A DNA stretch of 58,715 bases. Source: Acidobacteriaceae bacterium. Its GTDB lineage: Bacteria > Acidobacteriota > Terriglobia > Terriglobales > Acidobacteriaceae. A program made the translations under genes and the position numbers. Numbering within the stretch: the first letter of the stretch is position 1; each line of letters begins with the position of its first letter. The notes under the pieces are model-generated. The model ran no database searches, had not been told where the DNA came from, and was given only the letters and a program-made list of their open reading frames with translations. This document shows positions 33,054 through 42,101 of this stretch, piece by piece. The stretch covers positions 1 through 58,715 of the forward strand of contig JASHNW010000078.1 of the NCBI GenBank assembly GCA_030041435.1, written 5' to 3'.

Positions 33054-36000
33054 CTACGGAGAGCACCCGTCAGAAGGCGCCTCCCGATCCACCGGCAGAT
33101 TCAGCGGATTCTGCTTTGCGAGTCCTTCGTTCAGCCCCTTCCACAGCGTCAGTACCCTGCTCAGCGCGCTGCATTCTTCCTCGATGGCCTGCATCTGAGG
33201 GGCCGAAGGCCGCTCATCGGCTGACTCGATCCCGAACAGAAGCCGCCCCAGATCCCGATTCACCGGGCCCAGCCCCGGCGCCGCATTCGTACCCTCCGCA
33301 ATCGCCTTGATCTGCTTGTCCAGATCGGCGGTCTCTGCCTCCGCCTTCTCCTTCTTCCTCTCGTCCAGCGCCTCCGTCAGGGCTTCCAGCTTCTTGTACT
33401 CGTCATAGGAGACATTCATCCCGCTGACGATCCGCCGCGCCTGGGTCAGTTGATCCTGCAATTCCTCCTGCGACGTGTGGACACGAGGATCGAGCTTGAC
33501 GGTGAGTGGTTGCCGATAAGTTTGTCCATCCACGGTAAGCTCCACGGTATAGTCTCCCGGCGCCACCAACGGCCCCTCCGGCTGCTGCCGTGGCGTCTCG
33601 TGCGGAATAGCATGGTCGGCCAGCGTGTATTCGGTGTACTGCAGAATGGGACCGTAGTAAGAAGCCGGGAGCGCCTTCGGTGAGTCGTAGCGCAAATCCC
33701 ACACAAAGCGGTGCAACCCCGCGGATCCATCCACCGGCTCTGTCTTTTCAAACCAATATTCAGGCACATTCGCCGGCGGCAGCTTCGGCTCGCTCATGTT
33801 CCCCGTGTAGGTGCGCACCACATTCCCATTCGCATCGCGGATGATAATCTTAACCGCACCCGGATGGTCCGTCTTCAGGTAGTAGTCAATCAAAACCCCA
33901 TCCGGAGGGTTCTTCGCGCTCGGCGTTTCAATCGGCAGCGGTGTATCTTCCCAGTTATCCCAGCGAACCCGCATCGCGGTGACGGGAGGCATCAGGCGAA
34001 CCGGAGCCGCAAGCATCTCCGGCGTTAGGTCGCGGATGGGCGCAATGTCATCGAGGATCCACAGCCCCCGCCCATAAGTAGAGATCGCCAGGTCGTCTCC
34101 GTGCACATCGATGTCCGTCACCGAAGCGGCGGGCAGATTCAGCGTCAGTGGATGCCAGCGATCGCCGTCGTCGAAGGAGACATAAACGGTCGAAGTAGTT
34201 CCCGCAAACAGCAACCCCTTGCGCACCGGGTCTTCGCGAACCACCAGCACTCCCTGGTCCGGCGGCAGGCCATGCGTCACCGATTGCCACGTCGCGCCAA
34301 AGTCGCGCGTGCGCAAAATCTGCGGAGGCACAGCCTGCCGGCTCGTTCCCACTGTCAGAAACGCCTCGCCGGCATCGAAGTGCGACGGCTCCACGTAGAG
34401 GATGTCCGACGGTTCCTCAACCCCCGGCGGAGTCACCTTTTGCCAGTGCGCGCCGCCGTCGCGTGTCAGTTGCACCAGCCGGTTCGTGGTCGATACCCAC
34501 ATTTCGCCCGCATCGACCGGCGAAATCGCCAGCGCCTCGATCGCCGGCGGCCGCGGCCTGCCCGGAGCCGGCCCCGCTCCCCCTGGATTCTTCCACTCCG
34601 TCAGATCCGGGCTGATCTCTTCCCACGTCTTGCCGCCGTCGCTCGTCCGCATCGCGTATTGCGTGCCCAGGTAGAGCGTATGCGGATCGTGTGGGGAGAA
34701 CAGCAGCGGCGGCATTTGCGCCGCGCGATATTTGTCGCCCTTCTCAAACACCGTCGCAATCTGTCCGGTCCTGCTGTCGTAGCGGACCACGGAGCCGAAC
34801 CAGCCGCCCGAATAAATCCAGTTCGGATGCAGCGGATCGGGCGCAATGTAGCAAAACTCGAATCCGCCCACGGACGTGTCGTCGTGCTCGGTGATTTCTC
34901 CGTTATCGCTGCGGCTGGGCACTGACTGCGTCCCGCTGTCCTGCTGCGCAGCATAGGTGCGGTAGGGAAACTCGTTGTCCGTAGTGATGTGGTAATACTG
35001 CCCGGTCGGCTGGTTATACCAGCTGCTCCACGTCTTGCCCGCATCCACGCTGATGATCGCTCCCTGGTCCACCCCCAGCAGCATCCGGCTGGGGTTCGTC
35101 GGGTCAATCCACAGCACGTGAAAGTCATCCCCCGAGGGCGCCCCAACGAAGGCCTCAAAGGTGTGGCCTCCATCCGTCGAGCGGTAAAGCGAAGTCTGCG
35201 CCATGTAGAAAATGTCCGGGTTCTTCGTATCGACAAAGATGCGGCTGAAGTACGAGCTGCCCAGAATCCGCGGATCCTGCGTTGACTGGCTCCACGTCGC
35301 GCCCCCGTCGTCCGAGCGGTAGAATCCCTGGTTGATTACTGCGTAGAGCCTCTTGCCGTTGGTGTGCGGAGCAACCGCAAGTCCCAGACGCCCGCGTTCC
35401 GTCTCGGGCAGACCCTTCGAGACCAGCGGAGTCCATGTCGACCCTTCATCGGTCGATTTGTAAATCACCGAGTTGTCTTCCGGCGGCTTTTCATTCCCCG
35501 CAGTGCCGCTTCCCTTCTCCGCCGCATTCGGCTCCGCCGCCGGAATCAACAGCGAAGCGTAGAGCACCCGCGCATTGTCAGGATCCACCTCCAGATCGAA
35601 CACCCCGGCCGAGTCGTCCCTGTTGAGCGTCTGCTTCCACGTCTTGCCCCCGTCGGTCGACTTGAACACGCCCCGCGCAATCGAAAGGTCGTTCTTCGGA
35701 TAGGGGCGCGCGAATACGTACACGCCGATAGAGTTGGCGCCCGCAATCAGAATGTCCGGATTACGCGGATCCACGATGACTGCCTGGATGAATCGCGTAT
35801 CCTCCAGCCCCACGTGGCTCCAGGTCTTGCCTGCGTCGGCGGACTTATACACGCCATTCCCCGGCGTCTGCTCTCCTGTTCCCGCGTAGATGATGTTGGA
35901 ATCGGACGGCGCCACCGCCAGCGCTCCGATCGACGCGACCCGCTCCTTGTCGAAGATCGGCGCCCACACCCGCCCCGCGTCCGTCGACTTCCAGATCCCG

Positions 36001-36206
36001 CCGCCCGGCGTGCCGAAATAGTAGATGTTGGGATTACCCGGCTCACCCGCTACCGCACTCACCCGCCCGCCCCGAAACGAGCCGATCAGCCGCCAGTGCA
36101 GCGCATGCAACGCCCGCGTGTCCACATCCTGACCAAAGCAACCGGTTGCAACCACCAGGCCGGCTGCAGCCAATGCGGCGAGATATTTCACCGTCGTCCC
36201 CCCCAT
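33054..36206 (-). CDS. Secreted BNR/VPS10 (sortilin-like) beta-propeller protein
   Basis: 1050 residues with a signal peptide (VKYLAALAAAGLVVATGCFG). The first 700 residues are a large propeller of BNR/Asp-box and sortilin-type repeats (GGIWKSTDAGRVW, GVYKSADAGKTWSHVG, GVFKSTDGGKTWKQTL, SLYRSTDGGHTFEAF). The C-terminal part has a beta-sandwich (VKIIIRDANGNVVRTYTGN) and a helical tail. These proteins are common in Acidobacteriota and sometimes labelled glycosyl hydrolases, but no catalytic Asp/Glu/Tyr set can be seen. ATG 36206 is chosen because GGAGG lies 10 nt before it and it opens the signal peptide; the longer in-frame start at 36269 lacks this. Confidence 0.85.
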   Translation of the reverse strand: MGGTTVKYLAALAAAGLVVATGCFGQDVDTRALHALHWRLIGSFRGGRVSAVAGEPGNPNIYYFGTPGGGIWKSTDAGRVWAPIFDKERVASIGALAVAPSDSNIIYAGTGEQTPGNGVYKSADAGKTWSHVGLEDTRFIQAVIVDPRNPDILIAGANSIGVYVFARPYPKNDLSIARGVFKSTDGGKTWKQTLNRDDSAGVFDLEVDPDNARVLYASLLIPAAEPNAAEKGSGTAGNEKPPEDNSVIYKSTDEGSTWTPLVSKGLPETERGRLGLAVAPHTNGKRLYAVINQGFYRSDDGGATWSQSTQDPRILGSSYFSRIFVDTKNPDIFYMAQTSLYRSTDGGHTFEAFVGAPSGDDFHVLWIDPTNPSRMLLGVDQGAIISVDAGKTWSSWYNQPTGQYYHITTDNEFPYRTYAAQQDSGTQSVPSRSDNGEITEHDDTSVGGFEFCYIAPDPLHPNWIYSGGWFGSVVRYDSRTGQIATVFEKGDKYRAAQMPPLLFSPHDPHTLYLGTQYAMRTSDGGKTWEEISPDLTEWKNPGGAGPAPGRPRPPAIEALAISPVDAGEMWVSTTNRLVQLTRDGGAHWQKVTPPGVEEPSDILYVEPSHFDAGEAFLTVGTSRQAVPPQILRTRDFGATWQSVTHGLPPDQGVLVVREDPVRKGLLFAGTTSTVYVSFDDGDRWHPLTLNLPAASVTDIDVHGDDLAISTYGRGLWILDDIAPIRDLTPEMLAAPVRLMPPVTAMRVRWDNWEDTPLPIETPSAKNPPDGVLIDYYLKTDHPGAVKIIIRDANGNVVRTYTGNMSEPKLPPANVPEYWFEKTEPVDGSAGLHRFVWDLRYDSPKALPASYYGPILQYTEYTLADHAIPHETPRQQPEGPLVAPGDYTVELTVDGQTYRQPLTVKLDPRVHTSQEELQDQLTQARRIVSGMNVSYDEYKKLEALTEALDERKKEKAEAETADLDKQIKAIAEGTNAAPGLGPVNRDLGRLLFGIESADERPSAPQMQAIEEECSALSRVLTLWKGLNEGLAKQNPLNLPVDREAPSDGCSP

Positions 36207-36708
36207 CAAAGTGTGACCTCCGGGCCTGCGCCCGGCAATCTGTCGAATCAGGACAAACCGCCTGTACATGCGGCGGATTCATCCGCTGGAAGTTGAGGAA
36301 TGCGCGCAAAACATGCGGTCAGCCTGGGGATGGAACGGCATAGGCCGGGGCCCGAACCAGCAAAATCATCTTCAACCGAATCCTTCGGTTGAGCAGAAGA
36401 TCCACCTGAATCGGAATCATCGCCCAAGTCTACCAGCGATGCCCGCGGCAATGCTCTGCGCTTTCCGTGTTCTCCCTGGCGCCATCCGCTTCAGGGATAT
36501 CTTGCCCCTGAGGCATGGTTCCACCAGTGAATCGGAGATTTCGTAACCTGCAACCACCCGAGCCATAGCAACAAGTAACCCAGGCCGACTTCACCCCGCG
36601 ACAGCGACTCGCCACCAGTTACATTCGAAAAGCCGACTTGAACGAAGCCGCCTCGCGGCGGACGCATTCGCGTGCTGCTGAGCCGGCGTTGGTGGCTGCC
36701 GAGTAGTT
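36207..36708. other. Intergenic region bordering the STAND island
   Basis: A 500-bp gap. It holds a perfect 8-bp hairpin (CAACCGAA at 36373-36380, TTCGGTTG at 36384-36391) and the left copy of an imperfect direct repeat (36451-36495). No gene is supported. The left junction of the accessory insertion is probably here. Confidence 0.4.
36451..36495 (+). repeat. Left copy of imperfect direct repeat flanking the STAND island
   Basis: This 45-bp stretch beginning ATGCTCTGCGCT matches 39771-39815 in 38 of 45 positions (shared blocks TCCGTGTTCTCC and CTTCAGG). The two copies bracket the integrase fragment and the STAND gene in the same orientation. Confidence 0.5.
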
Positions 36709-36810
36709 TTGGACGCAGAGAAAAAGGGCCTCTCTGTGAACCAACTACGTCAGCTCATGCTTGAGGAGTTGCGGCGCCGCAACTTCGCCCATACCACCAC
36801 CCGCTCCAAC
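36709..36810 (+). pseudogene. Tyrosine integrase N-terminal fragment
   Basis: LSVNQLRQLMLEELRRRNFA followed by HTTTRS is the start of the SAM-like DNA-binding domain of tyrosine integrases of the short XerD-like kind, which normally continues with a Tyr and about 250 more residues. Here the match ends abruptly and the frame runs on without similarity to 36927. No catalytic residues are left. It lies 140 bp upstream of the STAND gene in the same direction and suggests that the region was moved by an integrase-bearing element. Confidence 0.55.
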
Positions 36811-36945
36811 CCCGACGGCACTTGCAATGCGCTCGGGCATCTTACCCGCGACAGGCAATCCGGCGGGAGAGGCCTATTCCCGCCCCAGCAACGCATCAAT
36901 CGAGAACTCGACGAGTCTAAGTGTTAACCTGACTGCCGGAAGTCT

Positions 36946-39423
36946 ATGCGTACCGTCTTCGTAAGCTCGACGTCGAAGGGCATGGATGCAATTCGCCGTG
37001 CGGTGTGCGACGCGGTTCTGCTGAAGGACGGCTTCACTCCTTCCGCAATGGAGAATTTCGGGATGCGGCCCGCAGTCCCACTCGAGATTTGCCTCCGTAA
37101 GGTGCGGGAGTCGCAGGTATTCCTCGGGATCATCGGTGTTGATTACGGAAGCTGCCCACTGGATAACGCCACTTCCTACACACAACATGAGTATGAGGAG
37201 GCGGTTCGCCTTGGCCTCCCGCGCCTCATGTTCGTTACGCCCGACACAGAGGACATTGACCCACGGCAAGTCGCATTCCGCGCAACCGTCCTGCGCGACA
37301 ACACTGCAAAGCTGCTGGAAATAGCTAACCCGGACAAATTTGCCACTTTCACCGTTGCCGGCTTAGCCAACTTGCCGCCCGAAGCGTCTGGAGATTCTCT
37401 GTCCACAACGATCCAGCCGGATCTGCCGCCCCTGCCACCGCTGGTAGGACGCGATTCGGAACTCTTGTCCATCGCCATTGCGCTGACGTCAGCAGAAAAC
37501 CCCACCTCGGTAGCCGTTATCGGACATGCCGGCATCGGCAAGACTTCGCTCACCCTCGCCGTTCTTCACAACGCCAAAGTTGTCGAGCGCTACGGGAATC
37601 GCCGCTTTTTTGTCCGCTTGGAGACGGCAGATACGGCGGAGGCCATGCGAGCCATGATTGTCGCCGGAGTCGGATTGAACCCTGCCCAGGCGAAGTTCGC
37701 CGACGCGCTTGCTTTCTTGCCCGAACACGGCCGTGCGCTGATTGTTCTCGATAATCTGGAGACGCCGTGGATAGCTGAACCGCAGGCCGTCGAGGAAGAT
37801 CTGCAGCGTTTGTCGCAGGTAGCCGGCTTGACCCTGCTCGCATCGCTCCGAGGCACCGATCGGCCGGACAGTGTCGATTGGCTCCAAATGGAGCCGCTCG
37901 CGCCACTTGCACGAGCGGATGCACGGCGCCTGTTTCTTCGCATCGCACACCGCGTCAAACAGGACGATCCCCACCTGGACCCGCTGATTGACGCGCTCGG
38001 AGGGTTGCCACTTGCGATCACCCTCGTGGCACGCCAGGCGGCCCCGGGAACGTCGCTCAAACTCGTTTGGGAGGAATACCAGCGCATTGGCGCGGATCTT
38101 GCGTGCGACCCCCGCGCGCGGGGCAAGCCCACAGGGAGGCTTGCGGCCCTAACCGCATCGATCGAGCTTTCGTTAGCGCACACCGAAATGCCCGCTCGTC
38201 GCCTGTTTGGCCTGCTGGGCCAGACACCTGCGGGCATGAGCGACGAAGATCTTGTCTCTCTGCTCGGCGAAGAGGCGCTCCCGGCAGTAAGGCAGCTCCA
38301 GGCCGTCGGATTGGCACAAGAATGGCCTGGGAGAATCGACCTCCTGCCGCCCGTCCGCGACCACGCCAGGCGCCACCATCAAGCAGTTGGCGACGACGCA
38401 CGATGGTTCCGCCATTACCTTAGCCTTGCCGAGGAGCATACTCCGAAGTTCACTTCTGATCGTGGTGCAGAGGCCTTGAACCGGCTTGCTCCGGAGTTGC
38501 CCAATATCGAAGCATCGATCCGAGATGCTATCGCATGTGGGGAGGTCCCAATAGCGATCAAGTCACTGGAGGGCTTTGGCAGGACGCTGATTAACAGCGG
38601 GCAGGGCTCGCCTTTCGTTCTGGAGGAGCTCGCTCAGGCTTGCGCCGCGGGAGGGGATATCGCAAACGAAGCAAGGTGCGTCACATGGGGGGGCCATGTC
38701 GCATATTTCAGATCGTTGTTCGATGATGCAAATTCACACTTCCTTCGCGCCAGGGATCTTTTCAGGCGGTCAGGTCAGCGCCGGGGCGAGGCGCAATGTG
38801 TCCAGCGTCTTGGCGACATCGCCAACACCTGTATGGATTACGTTACGGCAGGTACTCATTTTAAGGAGGCTCTGGAGCTCTATCGATCGGAGAGGGCAAC
38901 GCGCGGAGAAGCGTGGTGTCTCTATTCGCTTGGCAGCGTCGCATATTACCGCTCAGACTACGATACGTCTCGCTCGCACACCGACGCGGCGTTACTCCTC
39001 TACCGCCAAATCGATGACCTCGAAGGCGACGCGAATTGCACGCTCCAACTCGGTAAGATCGAAGCTCGCAACTCGAAATCCGCCAACGCTCTTGCGTTGT
39101 ACGACAAGGCACTCTCACTTTACGAACGGATTGGAGACCCGCTTGGCGAAGCGAATTGCTACTGCTGCCTCGGAGACGTCGCACGCGAGAACGCCGACGA
39201 ACAACGAGCAGTAAAGTACTACGATCAGGCCCTGGCTACATACCAGCGGGTTCACGACAATCTGAGCGCCGGATGGATTCACCTTCGGCTCGCGAGAAGG
39301 ACCCCCGAGGGCGAGCGAGAATACCATCTGGCAGCGGCAAGAAAGGCATGGCTCGCGGTGGGGCTCATCCAACTTGCGGACCGTCTGCGAGACCCCGCAA
39401 GCATCGATGACCTGGAGTTTTAG
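36946..39423 (+). CDS. STAND NTPase: DUF4062, NB-ARC, TPR (NLR-like)
   Basis: 825 residues in three parts. Residues 1-110 are a DUF4062 domain (RTVFVSSTSKGMD at the start, QVFLGIIGVDYGS, SYTQHEYEEAV), a Rossmann-like module also found at the N-terminus of animal NPHP3 and NWD1. Residues about 165-400 are an NB-ARC-type ATPase: Walker A GHAGIGKTS at 193-201, Walker B ALIVLDN at 264-270, sensor LLASLRGTD near 297-305 and GLPLAI at 353-358. A winged-helix-like linker is followed by TPRs from about 570 to 800 (AWCLYSLGSVAYYRSDYDTS; ANCYCCLGDVARENADEQRA). This sensor-switch-effector order is that of bacterial NLR-like proteins, several of which abort phage infection. Role here is inferred. It stands alone beside an integrase fragment, between imperfect direct repeats. 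Confidence 0.85.
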   Translation: MRTVFVSSTSKGMDAIRRAVCDAVLLKDGFTPSAMENFGMRPAVPLEICLRKVRESQVFLGIIGVDYGSCPLDNATSYTQHEYEEAVRLGLPRLMFVTPDTEDIDPRQVAFRATVLRDNTAKLLEIANPDKFATFTVAGLANLPPEASGDSLSTTIQPDLPPLPPLVGRDSELLSIAIALTSAENPTSVAVIGHAGIGKTSLTLAVLHNAKVVERYGNRRFFVRLETADTAEAMRAMIVAGVGLNPAQAKFADALAFLPEHGRALIVLDNLETPWIAEPQAVEEDLQRLSQVAGLTLLASLRGTDRPDSVDWLQMEPLAPLARADARRLFLRIAHRVKQDDPHLDPLIDALGGLPLAITLVARQAAPGTSLKLVWEEYQRIGADLACDPRARGKPTGRLAALTASIELSLAHTEMPARRLFGLLGQTPAGMSDEDLVSLLGEEALPAVRQLQAVGLAQEWPGRIDLLPPVRDHARRHHQAVGDDARWFRHYLSLAEEHTPKFTSDRGAEALNRLAPELPNIEASIRDAIACGEVPIAIKSLEGFGRTLINSGQGSPFVLEELAQACAAGGDIANEARCVTWGGHVAYFRSLFDDANSHFLRARDLFRRSGQRRGEAQCVQRLGDIANTCMDYVTAGTHFKEALELYRSERATRGEAWCLYSLGSVAYYRSDYDTSRSHTDAALLLYRQIDDLEGDANCTLQLGKIEARNSKSANALALYDKALSLYERIGDPLGEANCYCCLGDVARENADEQRAVKYYDQALATYQRVHDNLSAGWIHLRLARRTPEGEREYHLAAARKAWLAVGLIQLADRLRDPASIDDLEF

Positions 39424-39770
39424 CCGGCTGGTCGGCGCGAGGGCAGGATCGAGGTAAGAATTAGAGGTCACTCGCACCAGGCTGGCGACCTATTTGCCGA
39501 TTCCGGCAGCGCAAATCTCAACTCGCGACGTCGGGCTAACGTGTTCATTCAGGTAGACGTGTGCCTGGTTCGGAGGATCTGTATTGCCAAACGCCCCTCG
39601 CGCCAGCGAACCTGCAGATCCCATGGGCTGTTTGCGCCCCAACCGTCCACAATCTCCGGGAAATCTCCGGCTATCCAAAAAACTGTCATGAGTTAGCCCG
39701 CCAAACCGGTGGTCCCTTTTCTTTGTCGCCAACTCCCATCCCGCAACTTCCGGTTCAGGCGGAATTCCCC

Positions 39771-39815
39771 ATGCTCTGCGCTCTCCGTGTTCTCCGTGGT
39801 TTCATCTCCTTCAGG
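39771..39815 (+). repeat. Right copy of imperfect direct repeat flanking the STAND island
   Basis: Counterpart of 36451-36495, 38 of 45 positions identical. It may be a dispersed intergenic repeat at which recombination or insertion took place. Confidence 0.5.
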
Positions 39816-39943
39816 TTTTGTGACCCGGAAGGACCGTTGCACCGATCGATCAGAGAGTCCCCAGCCGATCAGCCCCGCGCGGACCGGAGTTGAACTTTGC
39901 TCCTAAGCATAAGAAAACAAAGTGCATATCCACAAACACAGCA

Positions 39944-40003
39944 GAATCATATGCTTGCGCAAAACCCAGCCCCGTCACAATGAATGGAATCATATGCTTG
40001 CGC
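39944..40003 (+). repeat. 17-bp perfect direct repeat
   Basis: GAATCATATGCTTGCGC occurs at 39944-39960 and again at 39987-40003. The period of 43 bp corresponds to about four helical turns. It could be a pair of binding sites or a small duplication; no gene start is close. Confidence 0.6.
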
Positions 40004-40070
40004 GATTCCTTCCACAAAAAGAATAGGGGGGTTTCCCGGCCCCGCCGCCACTCCGGCACGCCCCGCACAT

Positions 40071-41240
40071 CTACTGATTCGCCGCCCCCGCCTCTACCGA
40101 AAACAGCCCCGGCAGCGATGCCCTCCCCGTCACCGGCGACACGTTCGCCTCCGCATCCACGGCTTCCTGCATCGCCTCTGGCCCCGGAGCCTGCGACGTC
40201 CGCTTCGAATAGATCCGGAACGTCACATCCACGTCCACCACCGACGCCGTCGCCTTCCCGCCCTTCATCGCCGGCGAAAACTGCGATTTCTCGATCGCCG
40301 TCACCGCGTTCTCGTCCAGCCCAAACCCGATCGGCCGGAACACCGCCACCGCCATCGGCTTCCCATCGGTTCCGAGAATCACCTTGTAGATCGCCACGCC
40401 CGCCACCTGGCTCTTCTGCGCGTAATCGTTCGACGCCGCCACCAGATTCTTCTCGAGCTTCGGTCCCTCCACCCCCGGCCCCGGCCGCACGATGTTGGGA
40501 TCCGTCGGCTCAATCGACTTGTGATCCATCTGCGCCTGGTAGAAATACCGCCAGTAGTCCGGCATCTGCGCGATCATCTGCCCGTCCAGCGCCGGTGCAA
40601 AGATCTTGTTCATCGCCTGCTCCAGCACTGCGGCAGCCTTCGCCGGATCCTGCGTCGTCTCACTGACGCCCACCCCCGCAACCGGCTCCGTCGCAGCCGC
40701 CTGCGGGTTCCCCGGCTCGCTCACCGCTCCCGCCTTTTGACTGCTCTGTTTCTTTTTCTTCGGCACGATCACCTGCTGCCGGTCGATGGTAATGGTCAGG
40801 TGCTTCTTCTTCGGCGTCACCCGTATTCGGTCGAACGACGCCGCCTGCTCCCCCCAGTTTCCCTCGTCCTCAAAGTGGATGCCGTACCGCACCCCATCCA
40901 GTTCCACCTTCTTTTTGGTCATGCGCACGCGCTCGATCTCCATCTCGCACAGCGTGAACGACCCCTTCGGCGACTGGCTCGCCAAATCCCCGTGCAGGCT
41001 AAAGTGCAGATCGTCGCCGAGCCACAACCCACGAAGATACAGTTGCTTACCAACCAACCCTTGACGCAGTTCATCCTCGTTCGCCACGGGGGCAGCGAAC
41101 ACGTCCTGGATTCCCGGCGCGGTCGCCGCGCTTGATTCAGAAGAGGTGTCGGGCTCTCCTGGGGACGAGGCTTGTTGCGGATAACTGGGGAAACTAACCA
41201 AAAGAGGCAGTGCGCAAGCGACGATCCATGCTGGCTTCAT
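40071..41240 (-). CDS. Exported protein with C-terminal TonB-like domain
   Basis: 389 residues. Signal peptide MKPAWIVACALPLLVSFPSY. The central part (about 45-190) is a beta domain rich in Lys motifs (RMTKKKVELDGVRYGIHF, VIVPKKKKQ). The last 100 residues match the TonB C-terminal domain (AIYKVILGTDGKPMAVAVFR; ENAVTAIEKSQFSPAMKGGK), which in TonB contacts outer-membrane receptors. Unlike true TonB, there is no long Pro-rich spacer and the N-terminus looks like a cleavable signal, so this is one of the secreted TonB-C proteins frequent in Acidobacteriota. ATG 41240 with GGAGAG 7 nt upstream is preferred over the longer in-frame start at 41471. Confidence 0.75.
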   Translation of the reverse strand: MKPAWIVACALPLLVSFPSYPQQASSPGEPDTSSESSAATAPGIQDVFAAPVANEDELRQGLVGKQLYLRGLWLGDDLHFSLHGDLASQSPKGSFTLCEMEIERVRMTKKKVELDGVRYGIHFEDEGNWGEQAASFDRIRVTPKKKHLTITIDRQQVIVPKKKKQSSQKAGAVSEPGNPQAAATEPVAGVGVSETTQDPAKAAAVLEQAMNKIFAPALDGQMIAQMPDYWRYFYQAQMDHKSIEPTDPNIVRPGPGVEGPKLEKNLVAASNDYAQKSQVAGVAIYKVILGTDGKPMAVAVFRPIGFGLDENAVTAIEKSQFSPAMKGGKATASVVDVDVTFRIYSKRTSQAPGPEAMQEAVDAEANVSPVTGRASLPGLFSVEAGAANQ

Positions 41241-41667
41241 TGAGACGCTCTCCGGACCATGGCGAGATATCTTCGCCGGAGACCGGCGCCGGCGAATATT
41301 GGCGCATTTCCGATGCCAATTGTGCAGCGGCTTAGTTTGCCTGATGTGGGATCGCGGCCACAATAGCACTTTTGGGCAAAGCCGGTGAATGAATTCGTTC
41401 TTGCCGCCCGGCTCAGCACCACAAGCAAAAGCCCGGCCGCACGCCTTCGCGCAACTAGGCCCCGCAGACATGGCCAGCCTCTTTGGTTTACCAGACTGAT
41501 GCCTTCATGTATTACCTTAGATATAGCCAGTATTATTCTGATTAAACAGCTATTTAGCTATAACGACAGAGACATTCGCTCTGAGTCTCCAGATTTCTTC
41601 ATGGATTACATGATGAATTTTCTATAAACGATTGATTTCACGCGAAAAACACGCTCTCGCGATCCCC
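41241..41667. other. Intergenic region with AT-rich core
   Basis: 427 bp with no supported gene. Positions about 41505-41635 are strikingly AT-rich for this window, with the 12-bp palindrome AGCTATTTAGCT near 41550. The AT-rich part may be a promoter/protein-binding region or a piece of transferred DNA. Confidence 0.4.
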
Positions 41668-41940
41668 TCATTCCGCTGTGGTCGGGTCGATCACCGCCAG
41701 CACACGCGATACCCGGTTCGCCGGAAACCCTCCCTGCTCGGCGTGTTGCCGGACCGTCTTCTCATCGGGCGCAATGTACACGCAATAAATCTTGTTGTCC
41801 GTCACGTAGCTCTGCAGCCACTGAATCTGCGGCCCCAGCTCGCGCAGCACCCCGCACGACTTCTGCGAAATCGCCTGCAACTGCTCCGGCGAGAGCTTGC
41901 CCGCATCCGGTATCTCCCGTTCGATCACAAACTTCGGCAT
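41668..41940 (-). CDS. DUF4242 family small protein
   Basis: A 90-residue protein, MPKFVIEREIPDAGKLSPEQ onwards, with WLQSYVTDNKIYCVYIAPDE and a C-terminal GGFPANRVSRVLAVIDP. This is the DUF4242 (SCO4226-like) ferredoxin-like fold; the Streptomyces member binds nickel, but activity in this family is not settled. It is cytoplasmic. The start at 41940 is fixed by GGAGGGGG 8 nt upstream; the longer in-frame ORF to 42105 has no such site. It lies 160 bp after the secreted protein of the ECF operon on the same strand. Confidence 0.8.
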   Translation of the reverse strand: MPKFVIEREIPDAGKLSPEQLQAISQKSCGVLRELGPQIQWLQSYVTDNKIYCVYIAPDEKTVRQHAEQGGFPANRVSRVLAVIDPTTAE

Positions 41941-42101
41941 CGCAGCACCCCCTCCAGGATCTGGCCAGCTATCATGCACGGGCAGCATGCCTTCCTGCAA
42001 GTTCCAAGTGCCTTGGTTCCAAAAGTCCTGAACTACGCTGCACGCCGGCCCCGTATGCCGAGAATGATCGAGGGGCGAACGGCAGCCCCATAAACTCCCG
42101 G

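Larger units (their letters stand above)
39424..40070. other. Intergenic region downstream of STAND gene
   Basis: A 647-bp gap without a supported gene. It carries the right copy of the 45-bp direct repeat (39771-39815) and a perfect 17-bp direct repeat nearer the TonB-C gene. The right boundary of the accessory insertion is probably here. Confidence 0.4.

Noticed and set aside
33054-36206. Sialidase (GH33)
   Set aside because: Asp-box-like repeats are present, but no Arg triad or catalytic Tyr/Glu set can be seen; closer to sortilin/BNR propellers.
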